A stretch of DNA of 64,000 bases from Colias croceus (Eukaryota; Arthropoda; Insecta; Lepidoptera; Pieridae). The notes below the pieces were generated by a model, which was not told where the DNA came from, made no database searches, and saw nothing but the letters and a program-made list of their open reading frames with translations. Below, piece by piece: positions 55,996-64,000 of the stretch (position 1 is its first letter; each line of letters starts with the position of its first letter). Location of the stretch: NCBI RefSeq assembly GCF_905220415.1, contig NC_059558.1:8196501-8260500 (forward strand), given 5' to 3'. Made by a program: the position numbers and the translations under genes.

Positions 55996-56654
55996 TGATT
56001 TTTTTATTTGCGTGCTATGAGTGTGAACACATTTCAAGAAAATATATTGAAATTCGTTAAATTTAAATTTTATTTTTATACTAGGCGCGTTGAGAGTAAA
56101 ATTATTAGGTCGCATCATGGCAAAACCGCCACGTCATGGAGTAATGTGACGATTTTGGTATCTTTGAATCTTGCAAAAGAAGTTTCACTTCTGACATGTG
56201 TGCTCGGCACATACGCTCTTTTTTATAATGCATCGTTTAATTAAGTTTATTCGCGGCGTTTTTAACACTTCCTATGTAGGTTTATGTCATCGTTACTGTG
56301 TCGATTGATTTAGCATACATATTAAAGAGAGAATTGTTAACAGTTTCAATATAAAGATAAATGAAATTACACCTAATTATCAAGAGAAGTACCTAGTTAT
56401 CGCGGTGTTAAATGTTGTTATGGTTTGTGAATTTTTAATTTGGCGCCAAAAGTGACGAACAGAAGAAGCAAACCTTTTTGTTTTTGGATATATGTATATT
56501 AAATTTAATATGCAAACTTTACATATTACATATGTTATGTAGAGCTACAATAACATATTATATTCTCCGATAAGCAAACTTAAATTGATATATTTGATTA
56601 TAATTTAATTCAATAAGGTGTTAAGGTTTTAAAGTATTCCGAATTTATAATAAA
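55996..56654. other. Intronic stretch without recognised gene
   Basis: AT-rich, inside the presumed long first intron of the lipase gene. 56,060-56,225 (GCGTTGAGAGTAAAATTATT; GTTTCACTTCTGACATGTGT) looks like part of an interspersed repeat; the frames there have no domain. Confidence 0.4.
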
Positions 56655-56878
56655 CTAGCGGTCCGCCCCGGCTTCGCCCGTGGTACATATTTCGCAATAA
56701 AAGCTTTCTCAGGGTTTAGACCCTAAGTGACTAATGACCCCTAGCTGAAATTTGGCACAGACAATCTTTAGAGATTGTCTGTGCCAAATTTCATCAAAAT
56801 CGGTCCAGTAGTTTATGAGCCTATTCATTACAATCAAACAAACAAACAAAGTTTTCCTCTTTATAATATTAGTGTAGA
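56655..56878 (-). mobile_element. Non-autonomous Helitron
   Basis: CTAGCGGTCCGCCCCGGCTT to TTATAATATTAGTGTAGA, flanked by A and T. It contains an intact copy of the site (GTGCCAAATTTCATC) that is interrupted by the Spy-like element at 54,437. Confidence 0.9.
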
Positions 56879-56947
56879 TACAATATAATTATTATGTTTT
56901 AGAGAAAAAATAAGTCGATATTTTCCTATTTTAATTTCAGTAGCACC

Positions 56948-59900
56948 ATGGATATTGAAGATAAATTGTATGTCTGGTACAAAGTTGTACATGATGGAGT
57001 AAGTTGTGTGTGTGTGTGTGTGTGTGTTTGTGTGTATGTTTGTGTGTTTTTGTGTGTGTATTACTTGTTAGGTATGTGTTTGGTAGGGGTTTTAGTCTAC
57101 GTGATTTTCATCCTTGTTTTATGTGTTCGTTGTTTTTTGTTGTTTGTTTTTTACTTGCACGTTTTGATTTTTTTATTGCACACTGTGTCTATGTTTGATT
57201 GTTTATTATAGAAAATATTTCTATAAAAATTATATTGTTTTTCAGGTCGAGGAGGGAATGAAAAACATGGTACGTAAATAAAACAAATATATAAGAAAAC
57301 TAGGTATATAATCATTGAAATAATCATATCAATCAAATCATAATCGATACAAAAATATTCTCGAATACAAAACTTATTTTTCATGATATACTTTCCAACT
57401 AAGCGTAACCTTCTATTGCATTTTAATAGGTTTTTGGAAATATAGTACAAATAAAATATTGACGTGTCTTACACTACATAAATTATACATACTCTAGTAA
57501 ACACACACATCGTAATTATTTCACATGTTTCGGTTCACTAACTATAAACGTGCTTTCCACACAGAATCCACAAAAGGTAATATCCCTGCTGGTGGCGTTC
57601 TTCTCGCTGTCATCAGCTCAGCAAAAGGACCAGATATTTGACACTATTGGCAAGGGCTTACAGCGTGAGATCGTAGCAGCAAAACTTCCTGTAGTTGAAA
57701 CCATCGCGACTGTTGGTTCTTCACAATGTGAGTACTATGTTCGCAATTTAGGTACGAAAAAAATTGGATACAGGATATCTAATGATTATTTTTGCATGAT
57801 TGTGAAGAATTAATTTTAATTATTAATGAATATCAGCTATCAGATGAATCTATACTAATATTATAAAGCTGAAGAGTTTGTTTGTTTGAACGCGCTATCT
57901 CGGGAACTACTGGTCCGATTTGATAAATTTTTTCGGTGTTAGATAGCCCATTTATCGAGGAAGGCTATAGGCTATTTATTATATCATCACGCTTAGACCA
58001 ACAGGAGCGGACCCACGCGGGCGATACCGCAAAGCGCAGCTAGTGATATAATAAAAATTACAATCCAAAGTTACACTTGAAAAATATTTTTAAATTTTTT
58101 TCAATGCAACTTGTAGATTGAGATGAATTTATTTTTAAGGTAAACATGTAAAGAAGTTAGTGGGTGTGTCGTATGAACAGCTAGCGGGTGAAAACGAGCC
58201 TGATTTGAATCTATTGAGAATATTCTATAAAAACAGGTACGTATTTATTAATTTTAATTTAAGTATATAAGTAGATACCAATCTGTAACGTTCTTTTCAT
58301 CTACTACGTTCCAGCATTAAAGCACAAATTAATTATTCAGCTCTAATTTTTCGGAACTTAATGAAATAATTTTTACTCGATGTGTTTTCTACTACAAAAT
58401 TAAATGTAAAAAAAGCTTTGTTTTTATTGCTTAATATCGCGGTTTGTCCATTAGTACCTAGTTGGAAGCTAAATTATTTCTATACAGTATACACAGACTG
58501 TACTTTTTCATATCTTGGAACTCTACATGTCGTACAAGTTCTTATTTCATTAAATTTTCTGTAATATCCTAACGAGTAAACTATAAGCTTAATATTTTCT
58601 CGTACATGTTCCTCTTAGTTATTGATTAATTTATTAAGGAAAGACATAAAAAAATTATTTAATATTTTACTATATTAAACAATAATTTCAGGCAGTCGGC
58701 TATAAACTTAAACATATCAGAAGCAGCGGGTTGGCTGCGGCAGGCGCGCCAGTTCGAACGGGACAATAGACTGATCATATTTGTGCACGGATTTACTGAT
58801 AATCCAATGAAAGACAGCTTCACTAACATTAGCTCGTCTTTCTTGAAGAATAGTAAGTATAGATTTTTAAGGGAATAACTAAAGTATAATAAAACTAGGG
58901 TAAACGCAGCTATCAACGACCCATTGAAAATCTGAAGGTATTACCGACCTATAAAAGTAATTCGAAATTTAAACGTTTCCAGAACTATTCTAGCTATAGG
59001 TAGGCAAAGTTATACACGAATGTATTACTTGAGCATCGTATACTTTTACGATAGTGTGAGTAACTGTGCAAAAAAGAGTTAAAATACGTAAGTTGCTGCG
59101 GGGTAGCGTGGACGCAGGACGTTTCGTACTGTTCCGTTGTTCCTTCGGGTAAGTACTGTGATTTATCTTTTTAAGACATTTACAAACAAATGACATCTAT
59201 ACTTTATTTTATATTACTAAATGTCAATGCATTTAAGTGTCAACTTTTCATTTCTCACAACATTTTATTAATAGAAAGTAATTTGAAACGATAAAACTTT
59301 AAATTAAAATGGGACGGTGTTAGCTTCACCAGTTTAAGTCGTGGCAGGTATCAACGACCCATAAGTCGGCAATGGCAGCAACGTAACTTTTTGTTTTAAT
59401 TTTCTTTTATGTTATTGTATCACACTAACACAAGTGGTTTTATAGACCAGTTTAAATCTAAGCTATGAGTCTTCATAAAAATCTATTAGCGACCTAAACT
59501 TTTTTGTCTAGTTTTTACCTTTTAGCGTTGTCAATTTATACAAAGTTATGATATTTTTCGAGGATCGATATCGAATAGTTGCAGTAGTAAATCATTGTTT
59601 TTTTGTTCAAACAATATGCATTTGTTCATATTTTGTGTGACATTAATCAATTATAATCTATTTTATAGTCTGATGGTCAAATGAATTAAAATAACCATTT
59701 TTTTTATGGGTCGGTAATACAATTTAGGTTTATACTTACATACTTTATTACCGACCCATGTGGGTCGGCAATAGCAACTATAGGAAGCTATTACCGATCG
59801 AATATAGATTGTTTAGTTTCTCATCTACAAATTCAAATTCAAATTGCTTTATTTGCAGAATGTAGAATAAAGATGTTTGTAGATAAAGATAATATTGATC

Positions 59901-62900
59901 CTTAAACATTCTGCTCGTAGTTGAGCGTGCAAATATATTTTTATTACTTTTATGAAATAATAGGTGCCTATTAAAAATTATATTTTTTTAGGTTAAATTA
60001 ACATAAAACATATAATTATATTTTTTTCCAGAAATATGGAGCCACGAAAGCGGCGAAAAGTATACAGTAAGACACAACTCGCTGAAGCAATCAATCAAAT
60101 AGCATAAGGAAATATCCTAGAGTTTGAAATCCTTAATTTAATATATGTACACTAGCGGTTCGCCCCGGCTTCGCCCGTGGTACCTACATGTTTACGTTTT
60201 TTTTTCATAAAAACTATCCTATCTCTCAAGTTGGATCGAATTGTACATGGTGTGCGAATTTTATTATGATCGGTTAACTGGTTTAGGAGTCCATTGAGGA
60301 CAAACATTGTGACACGAGATTTATATACATATATTAAGATATATTATATTAATAGTATTATGTTGATTAATTTAAAAGTTTATAATTATTTTAGTTCATT
60401 ACTAAGAAGTACTCATTTGTTTTATTAAAAATAACTATACTAAAAAAAAATACGAATATATTTGCATTTTTATTTCATTTTATTAAGATCGGTAATCATC
60501 ATCATCACTAGCTTCTATACATTCCATTGCTGGAAAAGGCCTCCTCTCACATACGATCGGGAATAGCTGCATAAAAATCGTTAATAGCTTCACAGCCGTT
60601 TTTATGGGTCGGTAATAGCAACAATCGACTAAGTCACATTGTAAATTATTTTTTACAAGATAATCCTTTATTAGAATGTATTTTCTTCAATAAAAACATT
60701 TTTTAGACATAGCACTAGCATATAAAATGAAACTATAAATCTTTAGAAGAACCAGTATACTTAAAAAATATGGTTGATTTTGAAATTGCCTTAGAGGGGT
60801 CGTTAATACCTGCGTTTACCTTATAACAATTAATATTTTAATTGTATTTTGTAATAAAATGTGCGAGAAGTCTTTTCGACTCAAGAATAAATACCTTGTT
60901 GGTTTTATAGAGTTATTATGAGAAGTTATTATGTATCTCTCCATAATACACGGGTATCGCCGTAAGGATGATACCCGGTCCTTTGGAAGGCTTACGTGGG
61001 GACACATGTCCAACACGCAGAGGCCCTTTAGAGAATTTAATGTGTTGTGGGACACCAGCCGCAGCCTGCCCATGGCTGCACTATAGAGATACAGCCCTGG
61101 GCAGTCCGCGGCCAATGTAGGACTATTGCAGAAAAATGGAAATGAATAAAACTAGGTTTTGGAAGGGGGTGTTAGATGGACTGGTATATTGGGTCTATGG
61201 GGACTATGGACGTCTGCCTTTTCAATATTAAAAATTGAAAATTATGGCAGACGGTGACTCGCCAGTTCGGTCGATGGGCTCCCAAAAAGGTTACCGATAA
61301 TGGCAACAAGGGAGCAACATCAGCTGAACGGCTGGGGTGTAGAGAGGTGCGGCACCGGTTTCACCATCGCAGGCCCGCGGGCCCGGAGCGGGTTTCCCCG
61401 CTATTACGCCATTAGACACTTCCACCCCCGAGCATATAGCTCTAGCGGCTCCACTCTGGACGGCCAACAAAGGCAAGCCAGAGGTAGGGGATCCTGAACC
61501 TCGTCATTGTTCACTCCGAACTGCCACCGGGACAGCCCAGAGGTGAGGACATATTATTAAATGATTTATTATTATTAGTATTACATATATTCCTTACTAT
61601 TATTAGAAGGTAATATAATATATAATATGTATAATAAAACATAATAAAAGAGGCTTTAGCTAGAGCATGTAGAGCCTGCATAAACGCAATTGAAAATAGG
61701 ACTGTGAGCTCGTGGGTACAATACCGATGGGTTAGAAAGAACATATCTTTTAGATTTTAGAATACAAAACAATAATTATTCTAAAGAAAATCTAGCAGTC
61801 AAACTATGTGACGTGCATCTGCCGCATAATTATAAATAATGGAATAATTAGCTTGAAATCGATTATGTTCTCGTAGTTCCGTGAACAAAAACAAGAAAAA
61901 TATTTTGCTTTTCTATTTTATTGCGTAATGTATTGAAACTTAACTATAAGAGCGCATTATTCATGAATATCTAAAATATAGTTAAAAAACTTACTTCAAG
62001 TATCAAGGGGAAAAGTAGAAGGATTTAAATTATCTAGATTCTAGGCTATTGGACAAAGCTACATTGGGCAGTAGGTAATACTGGCATCTGTTTTCCTACT
62101 ACCTATAGGTACCTACTACTTAAATAAAAGAATCACGTCTTTAACGATATATTTCAGTAGTCAGTGAATCATTAAATTGATCCTAATATTTTATGTCAGA
62201 TTTTTTTTTTTAAATTTCTTTATCCAAATTGAGTATTTTGTGGTATGGGACAATGCGTTCTCGACTTGCAATTTAACATTTTAGTGGTAAAATTCGTAAT
62301 AAGTTTTCACATATTGTATCGGCATTCCCTCTGTGTCCTGTTCTAATATATTTAGCAGATGGTAATTATTCCCTTCCTTACAGACCACAACAGTGTGCTA
62401 GCCCTGGACGGCAGTTCTCTAATCCGTTGGTTGTACCTCCGATCGACCACGTATGTGCGCTTCATTGGTCGCTCCCTGGCTGAATTCCTCGCCGTCTTAG
62501 TTGGTTGTGAGTATAATATATCATACTTCCTACTTTAATATCCATACCTAATATTATAAATGCGAAAGTAACTCTGTCTGTCTGTCTGTTACTCAATCAC
62601 GCCTTAACTACTGAACCAATTTGCATGAAATTTGGTATAGAGATATTTTGATAGGTATCCAAGAAAGGACATAGGCTTGACTCTAGCTAGAGCACATAAT
62701 TGACAACTAACTATAACTACCTACTTACTCATTATATTTAACGTTTATTAATTAAGTTTTGTGTCATTATCAAATTACGGTTGTCATTACCAATATGGTA
62801 TTGAAAATGAAACATAAAGGTAATATTTAACAATATGCGAATGACTTCAATCTTATTAAATCAGTAATATAAATTTTATCATCCTCATACCAATAATTAA

Positions 62901-63711
62901 ATAATTCACATATATTATAGCCATCTTTAAAGACTAAGGAAAACCTAATAAACATACTACCAACATAGTTGACCTAGAACCATAATTATGTTCACTATGT
63001 CAAACAACATAGTAATTAAAAAGAGGCTAATCGGTGATGCTATTTTAAATACTGTAATTAATACCTTTATAATATGAATTTTATAAGTATGTATCTTGTT
63101 TGTTTAATTCCGGATATTTACAAGAAAGTTGTCATATCTAGATGTTTTTCTTATTAATTGAGGTTTAGCAATCCTGATTACCTTGTTCTTGAAAAGGCTT
63201 TGATACCATATTATTAGATACCTATTAAACTCGTTTTTTACATAGCTCATTTGTTTGTTTCGTTAATGTGATCGGAAATTTTTTGCCGTTTTAGAACATG
63301 ATTAGGTAACATAATAAGAAATAATGACGTAATAGACAAAAGAAAGAAATAACATTGTAAAATGTATTTATTAGCACGAAACAAATTGTACAAAACCTCT
63401 AAATCTAATCAAAATATTATGTTGCCACTTAAACTATAACCACGCATAACTTTTTTTTTTAATTTCAGTTGGCCAGGACCCTTCACAAATCCACATAATC
63501 GGGCACAGTCTAGGAGCCCACATAGCTGGCTTCACCGGCAAGACATTCCAGGAACTAACACGTCGCAACATCGGTCGGATATCCGGACTGGACCCCGCGG
63601 GACCCTGCTTCAGTCATGTGGAACCGGAGTTGCGGCTCAAGCATACGGATGCGGATTTTGTGGATGTTATACATACGGATGCAGGAGTTTATGGGATTAA
63701 GGATGCTGTTG
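56948..63711 (+). CDS. Pancreatic-lipase-family neutral lipase (5' seven coding exons)
   Basis: Secreted alpha/beta-hydrolase expected to cleave acylglycerols or phospholipids. Exons: 56948-56998, 57246-57269, 57565-57727, 58140-58236, 58692-58852, 62384-62506, 63469-63711. All junctions are AG/GT with matching phases and give 287 codons, continuing beyond the window. IIFVHGFTDNP forms the oxyanion region, GHSLGAH carries nucleophile Ser220, and SGLDPAGP carries Asp248. The catalytic His and the C-terminus are not in the window. The ATG at 56948 has a strong Kozak context (CACCATGG) behind an acceptor. The hydrophobic MNPQKVISLLVAFFSLSSAQ lies at about residues 25-44, so either translation starts at the exon 2 Met just before it, giving a normal signal peptide, or the protein has an unusual N-terminal extension. 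Exon 1 is followed by a (GT)n tract at its donor. Substrate unknown. Confidence 0.92.
57004..57058. repeat. (GT)n microsatellite beside a splice donor
   Basis: Starts within 6 bp of the donor GTAAGT of lipase exon 1 and creates overlapping spurious open frames rich in Val and Cys. Confidence 0.9.
57849..58043 (+). mobile_element. Non-autonomous Helitron in lipase intron 3
   Basis: TCTATACTAATATTATAAAG to GCGCAGCTAG, flanked by A (57848) and T (58044). Confidence 0.9.
59826..59935 (-). repeat. LINE 3' tail fragment
   Basis: AAATTCAAATTCAAATTGCT and CTTTATTTGCAG: a short tandem-repeat LINE tail read in reverse, comparable in style with the (TTTGAG)n tail at 30,490. Confidence 0.4.
60036..60107 (+). 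pseudogene. Transposase N-terminal remnant
   Basis: A 23-codon frame, MEPRKRRKVYSKTQLAEAIN then QIA and a stop, follows an acceptor-like TTTTTTTCCAG. The basic start followed by Y-x-K-x-x-L-A-x-A-I resembles the pipsqueak-type helix-turn-helix that opens many pogo/Tigger transposases. The rest is gone. Confidence 0.4.
60152..60339 (-). mobile_element. Non-autonomous Helitron, same family as 1,263-1,595
   Basis: CTAGCGGTTCGCCCCGGCTT to TATATACATATATTAAGA, flanked by A and T. Confidence 0.88.
60821..61560. repeat. GC-rich retroelement-like remnant
   Basis: 61,240-61,540 is unusually GC-rich (GGCCCGCGGGCCCGGAGCGG; ACTCTGGACGGCCAACAAAG). It resembles the 5' region of a non-LTR element. 60,940-61,110 (GGGGACACATGTCCAACACG; GGCAGTCCGCGGCCAATGTA) is a further fragment. 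The short open frames have no domain. It lies in lipase intron 5. Confidence 0.4.
61561..62383. other. Lipase intron 5 remainder
   Basis: AT-rich; no gene, TIR or SINE that I can support. Confidence 0.5.
62541..62676 (+). mobile_element. Helitron lacking its 3' end
   Basis: TCCATACCTAATATTATAAA and the (CTGT)n core are present. The sequence leaves the family after GAAAGGACATAGGCTTGACT, before any hairpin or CTAG. The rest of lipase intron 6 (to 63,468) shows nothing clear. Confidence 0.75.
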
Positions 63712-63736
63712 GTAAGTGTTATCAAATTATGTTTAA

Positions 63737-63920
63737 CTAGCGGTCCGCCCCGGCTTCGCCCGTGGTACATATTTCGCAATAAAAGGTAGCCTATGTTCTT
63801 TCTCAGGGTCTAAAGATTGTTTGTGTCAAATTTCATCAAAATCGGTCCAGTAGTTTATGCGTGAAAAACATACATACATAATTACAAACCTTTCTTCTTT
63901 ATAATAAGTATTAGCACAGA
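63737..63920 (-). mobile_element. Non-autonomous Helitron after lipase exon 7
   Basis: CTAGCGGTCCGCCCCGGCTT at its 3' end and TCTGTGCTAATACTTATTAT at its 5' end (minus strand), 25 bp past the exon 7 donor. Confidence 0.82.
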
Positions 63921-64000
63921 CTAATAATAAGTAATATACTAGGTATTAGTAAAGATAAAGTATAGGTGTTACATAACTTAAAGGTGATAAAGGTAAGGGA

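Larger units (their letters stand above)
58899..60820 (+). mobile_element. TIR DNA transposon, about 1.9 kb, degenerate, pogo-like?
   Basis: GGTAAACGCAGCTATCAACG at the left mirrors the right end (GTCGTTAATACCTGCGTTTACC). TA next to both ends may be the target duplication. The motif TAT(C/T)AACGACCC or TATTACCGACCC and its complement recur about eight times inside. It holds a small transposase remnant and a nested Helitron, and lies in lipase intron 5. Confidence 0.65.

Noticed and set aside
56948..57211. Long Val/Cys-rich frames across the (GT)n tract
   Set aside because: The true exon 1 of the lipase ends at 56,998 with a consensus donor; the rest is microsatellite read-through.

Overview
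The window reads as lepidopteran (moth or butterfly) nuclear DNA. It is AT-rich and intron-rich, and it is packed with Helitron ends of the lepidopteran type (5' TC, 3' hairpin, CTAG), tRNA-derived SINEs, MITEs and (TGTC)n tracts. All calls are my own translations and alignments by eye; no database search was possible.

Layout. (1) 1-12,867, minus strand: a family-1 glycoside hydrolase gene (copy A). Exons 1-7 of 11 are present; the 3' part is missing or lies beyond the window edge. Its introns are swollen by Helitrons, a TIR element with 8-bp target duplication and a 445-bp tandem duplication. (2) 12,868-25,042, minus strand: a complete 11-exon, 484-codon GH1 gene (copy B) with both catalytic glutamates. 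A and B share introns and about 2 kb of upstream DNA, so they are a tandem segmental duplication. Each copy therefore provides empty insertion sites for transposons found in the other. (3) 25,839-37,020: a mobile-element block with a LINE (935-codon endonuclease/reverse transcriptase, 9-bp TSD) and an intact 1715-aa Rep-helicase of an autonomous Helitron. (4) 38,940-45,318, plus strand: GH1 copy C, inverted, keeping exons 1, 2, 9, 10 and 11 but lacking 3-8 and carrying splice and codon damage. It is a pseudogene. Its first intron holds a Transib-like foldback element and a mariner-type MITE. (5) 45,319-52,560: mostly repeats, a decayed transposase-like fragment, a set of three palindromes spaced exactly 62 bp apart, and two unassigned open segments. 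(6) 52,570-63,711, plus strand: the first seven coding exons of a pancreatic-lipase-family gene with catalytic Ser and Asp. The His should be encoded beyond the window. Its introns contain a three-layer transposon nest and a TIR transposon with a small transposase remnant.

Functionally, A and B should encode secreted beta-glucosidase/myrosinase-like enzymes and the last gene a secreted neutral lipase; all fit midgut digestion, which is inference. The strongest observations are the transposon insertions. Two Spy-like elements sit precisely between AAA and TTT without target duplication, one of them 30 bp upstream of the start codon of gene B. Two Helitrons sit head-to-tail at a site that is intact in the paralogue. 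A CACTATG-ended foldback sits in the 3' hairpin of a Helitron with a CGCGG duplication, and hAT-like elements carry perfect 8-bp duplications.
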